From IMG/VR virus record IMGVR_UViG_3300047566_000271, positions 1 to 57,671 of that record: a stretch of 57,671 bases of DNA; one strand, 5' to 3'. Positions 6,855-11,549 of the stretch are shown here, piece by piece. Below the pieces are notes generated by a model. That model saw nothing but the letters and a program-made list of their open reading frames with translations. It was not told the DNA's origin and made no database searches. The translations under genes and the position numbers were made by a program. Source of the DNA: a virus. How positions within the stretch are numbered: position 1 is the stretch's first letter; every line of letters starts with the position of its first letter.

Positions 6855-6883
6855 TTGACAAAATAGAGATATTAAGGTATAAT
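6855..6883 (+). promoter_or_regulatory. Sigma70-type promoter of the tRNA island
   Basis: TTGACA (6855-6860), 17-bp spacer, TATAAT (6878-6883). The expected start is about 6889-6891, coinciding with the ATG of the leader peptide. Confidence 0.85.
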
Positions 6884-6889
6884 AGTTAC

Positions 6890-6994
6890 ATGAAATCGAT
6901 AATGAATAAGCCCGAACAATCAACAATTTGGACATTAGGTAATCGCTCAACATGCGATCAACTATATGCTGGATTTTTGAAGGGGTTTGTGTGA
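6890..6994 (+). CDS. Leader peptide of the tRNA island (34 aa, 19 amino-acid types)
   Basis: ATG at the predicted transcription start and TGA at 6992-6994. The peptide begins MKSIMNKPEQ and ends AGFLKGFV. It contains every standard amino acid except His, including single Trp, Cys, Asp, Tyr, Arg, Pro and Glu. Its last codons and stop overlap the left arm of the antiterminator-like hairpin at 6982-7025. This is the geometry of translational attenuation; sensing of general tRNA charging is inference. Confidence 0.6.
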   Translation: MKSIMNKPEQSTIWTLGNRSTCDQLYAGFLKGFV

Positions 6995-7025
6995 AGTAGG
7001 TAATAAAAGTTTTAACACAAACCCC
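6982..7025 (+). promoter_or_regulatory. Antiterminator-like hairpin
   Basis: GGGGTTTGTGT (6982-6992) pairs perfectly over 11 bp with ACACAAACCCC (7015-7025). The right arm shares 7020-7025 with the left arm of the terminator, so the two cannot form together. Confidence 0.7.
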
Positions 7026-7055
7026 AAGTCTAAAAAGCTTGGGGTTTTGTTTTTG
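7020..7055 (+). terminator. Intrinsic terminator (attenuator) before the tRNA array
   Basis: AACCCCAAG (7020-7028) pairs with CTTGGGGTT (7038-7046) around a 9-nt loop, followed by TTGTTTTTG. Competes with the upstream hairpin. Confidence 0.85.
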
Positions 7056-7058
7056 TAG

Positions 7059-7070
7059 TGCTCTTTAACA
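7059..7070 (+). promoter_or_regulatory. rrn-type boxA antitermination site
   Basis: TGCTCTTTAACA, identical to the E. coli ribosomal RNA boxA bound by NusB-S10. Identity continues on both sides (GTGCTCTTTAACAATT). It lies between the attenuator and the first tRNA, where it would protect a long untranslated transcript from Rho. Confidence 0.8.
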
Positions 7071-7084
7071 ATTAGGAAACACTT

Positions 7085-7163
7085 GCTCTCATCGTCTATT
7101 GGTATTGAGGACGCTGCCCTTTCAAGGCAGAAAGCGTGGGTTCGAATCCCCGTGAGAGCGCCA
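7085..7163 (+). tRNA. tRNA-Glu(TTC)
   Basis: Acceptor GCTCTCA/TGAGAGC, anticodon loop CTTTCAA, T-loop TTCGAAT, encoded GCCA. First gene of the array. Confidence 0.93.
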
Positions 7164-7296
7164 TATTGAAGCATATTAGCAGTCAATAATTAACCTGCTG
7201 ATCACAGAATTTAATTATTGAATGTCATATTTCTTCGGTGAGGACAACCTTACAATGGTTGTAGGAGGTTCAACTCCTTAGTATGCTTCAATATGG
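7161..7296 (+). ncRNA. Structured RNA element A: tRNA-like ends with an expanded D region
   Basis: Closed by a perfect 15-bp helix (7161-7175 with 7282-7296). Inside, AGCATAT/GTATGCT could be an acceptor next to a T-arm with loop TTCAACT and an anticodon-like arm with loop TTACAAT. About 69 nt replaces the D-arm; it holds a 10-bp stem CAATAATTAA/TTAATTATTG whose loop (CTGCT) can pair with upstream AGCAG, a possible pseudoknot. No CCA. Identity unknown. Confidence 0.45.
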
Positions 7297-7299
7297 TAA

Positions 7300-7345
7300 A
7301 GCAGGCTTAATTACCCTGCTCCATACTGGGAAGTCATGAGCCCAG
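7300..7345 (+). ncRNA. Two hairpins between element A and a tRNA-Leu-like sequence
   Basis: AGCAGG...CCTGCT (7300-7320) resembles the AGCAG...CTGCT segment inside element A. CTGGG...CCCAG (7326-7345) follows. Possibly processing signals or remnants. Confidence 0.35.
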
Positions 7346-7348
7346 AAA

Positions 7349-7437
7349 CTCGTAGTGATGGAATGGATAAACATAGGCTCTCATTGAGGGCCGGTGGAAA
7401 TAAACGCCACTTGCAGGTTCGAGTCCTGCCTACAATG
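7349..7437 (+). pseudogene. Degenerate class II (tRNA-Leu-like) tRNA
   Basis: TGATGGAATGGATAAACA matches Leu-type D-arms. The anticodon arm is GGCTC-TCATTGA-GGGCC, lacking T33. A variable arm (GTGG...CCAC) and a good T-arm (GCAGG-TTCGAGT-CCTGC) follow. Only 5 of 7 acceptor pairs form and there is no CCA. An alternative pairing, CTCATTG (7380-7386) with CAATGAG (7433-7439), competes. Confidence 0.45.
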
Positions 7438-7443
7438 AGTTTG

Positions 7444-7558
7444 CATATTGAAATGCTTAAGCCTCTAACTGCCAAAAGGGGTTAGATGATTAGTTGGTGG
7501 CAGCCAACACTGATCTACAATTTCTAGTCAATCTGAAAAAGTTGAGCATTTCAATATG
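7444..7558 (+). ncRNA. Structured RNA element B in a 17-bp inverted repeat
   Basis: CATATTGAAATGCTTAA (7444-7460) pairs with 7542-7558 with one G-T pair. The outer CATATTGAA/TTCAATATG is the same as in element A. Inside are GTTGG...CCAAC and TCTAAC...GTTAGA hairpins. No T-loop. Unknown function. Confidence 0.45.
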
Positions 7559-7589
7559 GTATAGAAGAAATGAAAATATTATGATTTGC

Positions 7590-7664
7590 TGACCGATACC
7601 GTTCAAGGTGAGGCGGGCTTGACTGTTAATCAAGAATAGGCTGGTTCGATTCCAGCTCGGTCAG
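7590..7664 (+). tRNA. tRNA-Asn(GTT) inside a 21-bp extended helix
   Basis: Acceptor TGACCGA/TCGGTCA, anticodon loop CTGTTAA, T-loop TTCGATT. No encoded CCA (CAA instead). The acceptor helix continues unbroken to 21 bp (7576-7596 with 7657-7677), like elements A and B. Confidence 0.85.
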
Positions 7665-7677
7665 CAAATCATAATAT

Positions 7678-7717
7678 GATTCCGTATTAGAGAGGTTCGA
7701 TTCCTCTGGGCGGAGTC
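7678..7717 (+). ncRNA. tRNA minihelix (acceptor plus T-arm only)
   Basis: GATTCCG/CGGAGTC ends flank a complete T-arm AGAGG-TTCGATT-CCTCT. D and anticodon arms are absent, leaving 40 nt. An alternative acceptor is TCCGTAT/GGGCGGA directly adjoining the T-arm. It may be a deletion remnant or a functional minihelix. Confidence 0.5.
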
Positions 7718-7724
7718 AGACAAT

Positions 7725-7798
7725 TGCCTCGTAGTGTAATGGTAAAACAATAGATTTTGAATCTATCGATCTTGGTTCGATTCCAAGCGGGGCTGCCA
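7725..7798 (+). tRNA. tRNA-Gln(TTG)
   Basis: Anticodon loop TTTTGAA, T-arm CTTGG-TTCGATT-CCAAG, encoded GCCA. The first acceptor pair is T-T, consistent with the weak 1-72 pair of Gln tRNAs. Confidence 0.9.
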
Positions 7799-7805
7799 AG
7801 AATAT

Positions 7806-7878
7806 GCGTTCATTCTCCTGGGAGAGGACACAGCCTTCCAAGCTGTCGGAGACGGTTCGAATCCGCCTGGACGCTCCA
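7806..7878 (+). tRNA. tRNA-Gly(TCC)
   Basis: Acceptor GCGTTCA/TGGACGC, anticodon arm ACAGC-CTTCCAA-GCTGT, T-loop TTCGAAT, encoded TCCA. Confidence 0.92.
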
Positions 7879-7884
7879 GAATTA

Positions 7885-7978
7885 GGAGAGGTTAGCCGAG
7901 TTGGCCTAGCGGCAGCTGTCTTGAAAACAGAGGGCCCCTGTAAGGGGTGTGGGGGTTCAAGTCCCTCCCTCTCCGCCA
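7885..7978 (+). tRNA. tRNA-Ser(TGA)
   Basis: Class II. Acceptor GGAGAGG/CCTCTCC, anticodon loop CTTGAAA, long variable arm (GCCCCTGTAAGGGGT), T-loop TTCAAGT, GCCA. Its 3' end overlaps the end of the leftward nuclease gene at 7957. Confidence 0.93.
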
Positions 7979-8253
7979 GTAATAATGTTATTATCTGTAA
8001 AATAACATTCAACGATGTTTTTAATAAGAGAAGGTGGACAATGAACATATTCACTTTCAACACGAAAAACATCTTTAATGATATCAAGAATACGTTTTTC
8101 GTGATATTTTTCAGGTATAATATAGACTGCTAAGAAATAGCAATTAGGAGCAGCCGTTTTATAAGCTTTAATACGTTGTTGTGGATCTTTAGTGATACCT
8201 AATTTACATTTATTAGGTTTATCAGGGTCGACCATAATGTAATAATAAATCAT
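7957..8253 (-). CDS. GIY-YIG (T5orf172-like) nuclease-type protein
   Basis: 98 aa from ATG 8253; a start at 8295 would run into tRNA-Asp. MIYYYIMV then 11 residues to KLGITKDPQQRI fits the GIY-YIG two-motif pattern, with a conserved Arg (QQRIKAY). T5orf172-type proteins are small DNA nucleases or mobile-element relatives. It is antisense to the tRNA array, and its last seven codons overlap tRNA-Ser. It probably entered as a mobile gene. Confidence 0.6.
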   Translation of the reverse strand: MIYYYIMVDPDKPNKCKLGITKDPQQRIKAYKTAAPNCYFLAVYIIPEKYHEKRILDIIKDVFRVESEYVHCPPSLIKNIVECYFTDNNIITGGEGGT

Positions 8254-8268
8254 AAAGTTATATATAAA

Positions 8269-8343
8269 GCCGATATAGTGTAGTGGTCTGCACATGGCCC
8301 TGTCAAGGCTATAGTCGGGGATCGTAACCCCGTATCGGCGCCA
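8269..8343 (+). tRNA. tRNA-Asp(GTC), exchanged T-loop
   Basis: Acceptor GCCGATA/TATCGGC, anticodon loop CTGTCAA, T-arm CGGGG-ATCGTAA-CCCCG, GCCA. T54 and A58 are replaced by A54 and T58. Confidence 0.9.
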
Positions 8344-8347
8344 GTCA

Positions 8348-8420
8348 ATGATCCTTTCCTATTGGGTTGATATAGGGCCGTGGGTCCGCGGCGTGTGGCC
8401 ACATATCGTAAAAGGATCAT
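8348..8420 (+). ncRNA. tRNA-sized cloverleaf-like RNA without tRNA loops
   Basis: A 10-bp closing helix (ATGATCCTTT/AAAGGATCAT) encloses three hairpins: CCTAT...ATAGG, CCGTG-GGTC-CGCGG and GTGT-GGCC-ACAT. Total 73 nt, with no T-loop, anticodon consensus or CCA. Confidence 0.4.
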
Positions 8421-8581
8421 CTTTTAATTTAAGTCAAAGAAAGCCGTGAAAATAACCGAGCATGGGGTAAACGGTAATGCGTTGATGATGGTGACCGGGA
8501 GGCACTAAAATAATCCTCCCAAGAATTCAATATATGCACAGCAGATATAAGAATGAAATTCAATCTTATATAGATAGATAT
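8421..8581 (+). other. Unassigned stretch with hairpins
   Basis: No gene seen. It holds GGGAGG...CCTCCC (8498-8520) and an imperfect 9-bp hairpin AAGAATGAA...TTCAATCTT near 8550-8568. Possibly decayed tRNA or processing sites. Confidence 0.3.
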
Positions 8582-8657
8582 CTCTCTATGGCGTAATCTG
8601 GCAGCGTTCGTGCTTTGGGAGCATGAGGTAAAGGTTCAAATCCTTTTAGAGAGACCA
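8582..8657 (+). tRNA. tRNA-Pro(TGG)
   Basis: Acceptor CTCTCTA/TAGAGAG, anticodon arm CGTGC-TTTGGGA-GCATG, T-loop TTCAAAT, ACCA. Confidence 0.92.
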
Positions 8658-8677
8658 GAATTGAGCAAACTAACAAT

Positions 8678-8763
8678 GCGTCAGCGGTAAAGTGGGAGAG
8701 TTACAACGGACTGTAAATCCGTCGCCTCAGGCTGAGTAGGTTCGAATCCTACCTGACGCACCA
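8678..8763 (+). tRNA. tRNA-Tyr(GTA)
   Basis: Class II. Acceptor GCGTCAG/CTGACGC, anticodon arm ACGGA-CTGTAAA-TCCGT, variable arm, T-loop TTCGAAT, ACCA. Confidence 0.93.
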
Positions 8764-8769
8764 ATCAAC

Positions 8770-8822
8770 GGTAGGCATATTCCGGATTCGACTATTTTCA
8801 TGAGATAGTTGGCCTACCACCA
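8770..8822 (+). ncRNA. 53-nt mini-tRNA with CAT loop, no T-arm
   Basis: GGTAGGC (8770-8776) pairs fully with GCCTACC (8812-8818), followed by A and CCA as in a mature tRNA. Inside is CTATT-TTCATGA-GATAG, a plausible anticodon arm (T33, CAT, purine 37). There is no T-arm and no real D-arm. It could be a minimal tRNA, a decoy for CCA-acting enzymes, or a deletion product. Confidence 0.55.
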
Positions 8823-8828
8823 AACAAA

Positions 8829-8905
8829 TGCGGGAGAGTGAAACGGTTTACATACTGGTCTCATAAGCCAGAGATATCAGGTTCGACTCCTGTTTCCCGC
8901 AACCA
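8829..8905 (+). tRNA. tRNA-Met(CAT), or Ile if lysidine-modified
   Basis: Acceptor TGCGGGA/TCCCGCA, anticodon arm CTGGT-CTCATAA-GCCAG, T-loop TTCGACT, ACCA. Initiator, elongator and Ile2 types cannot be told apart here. Confidence 0.88.
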
Positions 8906-8912
8906 AAATTAA

Positions 8913-9006
8913 GGAAGATTGGCAGAGTCCGGTCGATTGCAGCGATTTGCTAAATCGTAGTCCGATGAAAATCGGACCAGAGGTTCGAATCCTCTATCTT
9001 CCACCA
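8913..9006 (+). tRNA. tRNA-Ser(GCT)
   Basis: Class II. Acceptor GGAAGAT/ATCTTCC, anticodon loop TTGCTAA, variable arm GTCCGATGAAAATCGGAC, T-loop TTCGAAT, ACCA. Confidence 0.93.
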
Positions 9007-9013
9007 ATGTATT

Positions 9014-9097
9014 GCCCGAATGGTGTAATGGCAGCCACGCATGTCTTAGAAGCATGTGCCGCAAGGCGTGGGGGTTCAAGTCCCTCTTCGGGCACCA
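9014..9097 (+). tRNA. tRNA-Leu(TAG)
   Basis: Class II. Acceptor GCCCGAA/TTCGGGC, anticodon loop CTTAGAA, variable arm around GCCGCAAGGC, T-loop TTCAAGT, ACCA. Confidence 0.93.
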
Positions 9098-9105
9098 AAA
9101 ATAAT

Positions 9106-9183
9106 GTAGTGATGGCAGAGAGGCCCAATGCAAGAGTCTGCAAAACTCTAAAGCCGTCGGTTCGATTCCGACTCACTACTCCA
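9106..9183 (+). tRNA. tRNA-Cys(GCA)
   Basis: Acceptor GTAGTGA/TCACTAC, anticodon arm AGAGT-CTGCAAA-ACTCT, T-loop TTCGATT, TCCA. Confidence 0.93.
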
Positions 9184-9189
9184 AGAAAT

Positions 9190-9265
9190 GGAGATATAAC
9201 TCAATGGTAGAGTAACCGGCTCTTAACCGGGAGGTTGATGGGTTCAAGTCCCTCTGTCTCCACCA
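9190..9265 (+). tRNA. tRNA-Lys(CTT)
   Basis: Acceptor GGAGATA/TGTCTCC, anticodon loop CTCTTAA with a 4-bp stem CCGG/CCGG, T-loop TTCAAGT, ACCA. Confidence 0.88.
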
Positions 9266-9271
9266 TGAATT

Positions 9272-9349
9272 GGGAATGTAGTGTTAACGGTTAGCACAGC
9301 AGACTTTTAATCTGCCAAGTGATGGGTTCGAATCCCTCCATTCCTACCA
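9272..9349 (+). tRNA. tRNA-Lys(TTT)
   Basis: Acceptor GGGAATG/CATTCCT (first pair G-T), anticodon arm GCAGA-CTTTTAA-TCTGC, T-loop TTCGAAT, ACCA. Confidence 0.92.
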
Positions 9350-9350
9350 G

Positions 9351-9379
9351 TTGACAAAAATAATGTTATATAGTATAAT
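9351..9379 (+). promoter_or_regulatory. Internal sigma70-type promoter in the tRNA array
   Basis: TTGACA (9351-9356), 17-bp spacer, TATAAT (9374-9379). The transcript would begin just before the structured stretch at 9385. Confidence 0.8.
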
Positions 9380-9384
9380 GTACA

Positions 9385-9505
9385 GACTTCATTGAAATTC
9401 TATTGATATTATCCTTTCTCGATAGCGTGTTATTCGGGTTGTCTGCGACAATCTATCGGTCATTACGATAAAATGACTACGGAAGTTCGTAACCGTAAAG
9501 AATTT
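9385..9505 (+). ncRNA. Structured leader downstream of the internal promoter
   Basis: No gene seen. CGATAG...CTATCG encloses TTGTC-TGC-GACAA, followed by TACGG...CCGTA around AAGTTCGTAA. It precedes tRNA-Ala and may be a processing leader or a decayed tRNA. Confidence 0.35.
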
Positions 9506-9580
9506 GGGGACTTAGTATAGTTGGGAAAACATTGCGCTTGCACCGCGAAGTCGGGGGTTCGACTCCCCCAGTCTCCACCA
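9506..9580 (+). tRNA. tRNA-Ala(TGC)
   Basis: Acceptor GGGGACT/AGTCTCC, anticodon arm TTGCG-CTTGCAC-CGCGA, T-arm GGGGG-TTCGACT-CCCCC, ACCA. Confidence 0.9.
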
Positions 9581-9584
9581 ATAT

Positions 9585-9672
9585 GCTGGGTTGGCTGAGT
9601 GGCTAAAAGCACTTGCCTTGTAAGCAAGCGGAAGAAATTCCTACGCAGGTTCGAATCCTGTGCCCAGCACCA
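9585..9672 (+). tRNA. tRNA-Thr(TGT) with a class II variable arm
   Basis: Acceptor GCTGGGT/GCCCAGC and A73 look Thr-like; the anticodon loop CTTGTAA gives TGT. The D-arm (GGCTGAGTGGCTAAAAGC) and a long variable arm (GGAAGAAATTCC) look Ser-like. This is an unusual combination; charging could be Thr or Ser. Confidence 0.85.
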
Positions 9673-9678
9673 ATTAAT

Positions 9679-9753
9679 ACCACCTTGGTGAAACGAATAT
9701 CACGCTTGGCTACGGACCTTGAATTGAGGGTTTGATTCCTTCAGGTGGTACCA
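9679..9753 (+). tRNA. tRNA-Arg(ACG), weak anticodon stem
   Basis: Acceptor ACCACCT/AGGTGGT, anticodon loop CTACGGA as in Arg(ACG), T-arm GAGGG-TTTGATT-CCTTC, ACCA. The anticodon stem CTTGG/CCTTG has two T-T mismatches. Confidence 0.75.
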
Positions 9754-9769
9754 CTTTGAAAGTTATATC

Positions 9770-10291
9770 ATGGAAGCATTTAAGCAAGGAAGTTTAGATG
9801 GAATGTGTGGATTTTATTCAATAATCAATGCTTTACATTATAAGAAAGAACTAACAACAAAAAAAGCTGAGAATATACTGAATAAATTGATTACAGTAAA
9901 AGCACGAACATTCCATATGAGATATATTCAAGGTTCTTATGTTGAAGATATTATATTTCTTCTAAATGTATTAAAGAAGCAAAAAGGTTTTTCAAAAATA
10001 AAATATGATCAGACATTTGAATTGGATCATTTTGATTGTATTGAAGAATATCTTGCTTGTTTATATGAAGAACTAAGTAAGAGTGATGATAACATTGCTA
10101 TAATTTCTATAAGTAATCCTTGGTATCATTGGAGTGTAGTATCTAATGTTGATTTGGCTAAAGAGAGAGTAAGATTATTTGATTCTTATTATGATAGAAA
10201 ATATATTTCTTTTGAAGAATTGACATTAAAGAGAAAAAGAGATAAAATACAGATTAATACAGATGAAACAATAATATTAACAATAAGGTAA
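9770..10291 (+). CDS. Papain-like cysteine peptidase-type protein
   Basis: 173 aa. Q6 in KQGSLDG, C13 in MCGFYSIINAL, H120 in NPWYHWSVV and D138 in LFDSY line up as a Gln-Cys-His-Asp set, the layout of papain-fold (C39-like) peptidases. No signal peptide, so it would act in the cytoplasm. It is a single cargo gene in the tRNA array, and its stop codon lies inside tRNA-Met at 10287. Target unknown; possibly a host-defence or takeover factor (inference). Confidence 0.6.
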   Translation: MEAFKQGSLDGMCGFYSIINALHYKKELTTKKAENILNKLITVKARTFHMRYIQGSYVEDIIFLLNVLKKQKGFSKIKYDQTFELDHFDCIEEYLACLYEELSKSDDNIAIISISNPWYHWSVVSNVDLAKERVRLFDSYYDRKYISFEELTLKRKRDKIQINTDETIILTIR

Positions 10292-10361
10292 TATAGCATA
10301 ATGGTAGTGCGCCTCCTTCATACGGAGTAAGGTAGGGGTTCAAGTCCCTTTATTACCACCA
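10287..10361 (+). tRNA. tRNA-Met(CAT), second
   Basis: Acceptor GGTAATA/TATTACC, anticodon loop TTCATAC on a CTCC/GGAG stem, T-loop TTCAAGT, ACCA. Its first five bases are the end of the upstream gene. It could be elongator or Ile2. Confidence 0.87.
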
Positions 10362-10380
10362 GACTAAAAGGATATATATT

Positions 10381-10740
10381 ATGTATTGGGGTTATCATGC
10401 AATGTTTGATTGCAGTCAGGGTGAACTTGATTGTGTTAGATCAAAAGATAAGATTTATAGTTTTGTAAAAGAACTTGTTCCTGCGATTGAAATGGTTGCA
10501 TATGGTGAACCTTCTATTGTTCATTTTGCTCAACATGATCCAACCAAATCAGGATTTAGTTTGTGTCAAATGATTGAGACTAGTTCAATCACAGGACATT
10601 TTGTAGATGATAATGGTGATTTTTATATCGATGTGTTTAGTTGTAAAACAGTTGATGTAGAGATTTGTAAAGAATTAATTAATAAGTATTTCAAACCCAA
10701 GAAGGTAAGAACTAACTTTATTACAAGAAGTGCAGGATAA
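10381..10740 (+). CDS. speD-like: S-adenosylmethionine decarboxylase-like protein, variant site
   Basis: 119 aa. The overall pattern (IETSSITGHF...FYIDVFSC) follows the short bacterial AdoMet decarboxylase. At the self-cleavage site, where classical SpeD has Glu-Ser-His, this protein has E66-T67-S68. Related SpeD-like proteins in aquatic phages carry such ETS forms. If active it would make decarboxylated SAM for polyamines; loss of pyruvoyl formation is also possible. It ends exactly one base before tRNA-Phe. A second, canonical SpeD lies at 15301. Confidence 0.7.
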   Translation: MYWGYHAMFDCSQGELDCVRSKDKIYSFVKELVPAIEMVAYGEPSIVHFAQHDPTKSGFSLCQMIETSSITGHFVDDNGDFYIDVFSCKTVDVEICKELINKYFKPKKVRTNFITRSAG

Positions 10741-10816
10741 GCCTCCTAAGCTAATCTAGTGAAAGCATACGCCTGAAGAGCGTGGGAGTGTGGAGCGTAA
10801 CCACAAGGAGGCACCA
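10741..10816 (+). tRNA. tRNA-Phe(GAA), exchanged T-loop
   Basis: Acceptor GCCTCCT/AGGAGGC, anticodon loop CTGAAGA, T-arm TGTGG-AGCGTAA-CCACA (A54, T58), ACCA. Confidence 0.88.
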
Positions 10817-10821
10817 GTTAT

Positions 10822-10895
10822 ACCCGGATAGCTCAAAGGTAGAGCCCTCGGCTGATAACCGAGAGACACTGGATCGTTACCAGTTCTGGGTACCA
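10822..10895 (+). tRNA. tRNA-Ile(GAT), exchanged T-loop
   Basis: Acceptor ACCCGGA/TCTGGGT, anticodon arm CTCGG-CTGATAA-CCGAG, T-arm ACTGG-ATCGTTA-CCAGT (A54, T58), ACCA. Confidence 0.9.
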
Positions 10896-10898
10896 AAT

Positions 10899-10974
10899 GT
10901 CTCGATAGTGTTTAACGGCAGCATATTAGTCTCCAAAACTAAGGGTGGGAGTTCGAATCTCTCTCGGGACGCCA
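10899..10974 (+). tRNA. tRNA-Trp(CCA)
   Basis: Acceptor GTCTCGA/TCGGGAC, anticodon arm TTAGT-CTCCAAA-ACTAA, T-loop TTCGAAT, GCCA. Confidence 0.92.
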
Positions 10975-10993
10975 TTAACGTAGAGGTGATAAC

Positions 10994-11476
10994 ATGAAGA
11001 AAATTAATTTAAACGAAGTAAAAGCTTTCATTGACGCGCAAAGTCCTGAATCTCGTATCTATATTGGTGCAGATTCGGAAAGATTTAGAAATAATGGCGT
11101 ATGGTATGCTGATTATACTGTCGTTGTTGTTGTTCACGTTGATGGTAAACATGGTTGTCGTGTATTCGGTGAAGTAACAAGAGAACGTGATTATGATCAA
11201 CGCAAAGATAAACCTGCAATGAGATTGATGAATGAAGTATATAAAGCAAGCGAAATGTTTCAAAAACTTGCTGATGTACTGGAAGATCGTGAAGTAGAAG
11301 TTCATCTAGATATTAATCCAGATGAAATGCATGGTTCAAGCTGTGTTGTACAACAAGCTATCGGTTATATTCGTGGAACTTGTAATGTTGTTCCTCTAGT
11401 AAAACCACAAGCTTTTGCGGCATCTTACTGTGCTGATCGTTATAAAGAAGTCATGAGTCAGTATCGTGCAGCATAG
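10994..11476 (+). CDS. RNase H-fold protein, YkuK/DUF458 family
   Basis: 160 aa. IYIGADSE near residue 22, EVHLDINPDEMHGSS near 101-115 and IGYIRG match the DUF458 (YkuK) RNase H-like family. The acidic residues D27 and D105 are likely metal ligands. Nuclease activity is expected from the fold but not proven for the family. Its place among tRNAs suggests RNA processing or simple cargo status. A GGTGAT ribosome site precedes it. Confidence 0.7.
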   Translation: MKKINLNEVKAFIDAQSPESRIYIGADSERFRNNGVWYADYTVVVVVHVDGKHGCRVFGEVTRERDYDQRKDKPAMRLMNEVYKASEMFQKLADVLEDREVEVHLDINPDEMHGSSCVVQQAIGYIRGTCNVVPLVKPQAFAASYCADRYKEVMSQYRAA

Positions 11477-11483
11477 AAATAAA

Positions 11484-11520
11484 GCGGTCATGATGTAATG
11501 GTAGCCTGCCACCTTGCATG
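11484..11520 (+). pseudogene. 5' half of a tRNA-Gly-like gene, cut at the anticodon
   Basis: GCGGTCATGATGTAATGGTA gives a typical Gly acceptor and D-arm, followed by CCTGCCACCTTGC, the left anticodon stem plus the first anticodon bases. The sequence then diverges into the nuclease gene leader. No matching right half with complementary acceptor is present. Confidence 0.6.
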
Positions 11521-11521
11521 A

Positions 11522-11530
11522 CTAAATAGA
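11522..11530 (+). promoter_or_regulatory. Candidate late promoter of the homing nuclease
   Basis: CTAAATAGA, the same core as other late-promoter candidates in the window, 20 bp upstream of the nuclease start and its AGGAG ribosome site. Confidence 0.4.
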
Positions 11531-11549
11531 ACATTATAGGAGAAATATA

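Noticed and set aside
7321-7380. Hammerhead ribozyme
   Set aside because: Looked for CTGANGA and GAAA around the CTGGG/CCCAG hairpin; the conserved core is absent.
7349-7437. tRNA-Sec or suppressor tRNA
   Set aside because: The loop TCATTGA would need a shifted register for TCA, T33 is missing and the acceptor has mismatches; no selenocysteine genes are seen.
8770-8822. Simple transcription terminator
   Set aside because: The GGTAGGC/GCCTACC pairing could be one, but there is no T-run and it ends in ACCA exactly like a tRNA.
6962-9210. Several 60-120 codon frames on either strand over the tRNA array (for example 7716-8087, 8909-9133 and 8947-9210)
   Set aside because: They read through tRNA genes and give the usual antisense-tRNA peptides (such as EGLEPPHPL or RNRTDGFR); no ribosome sites.
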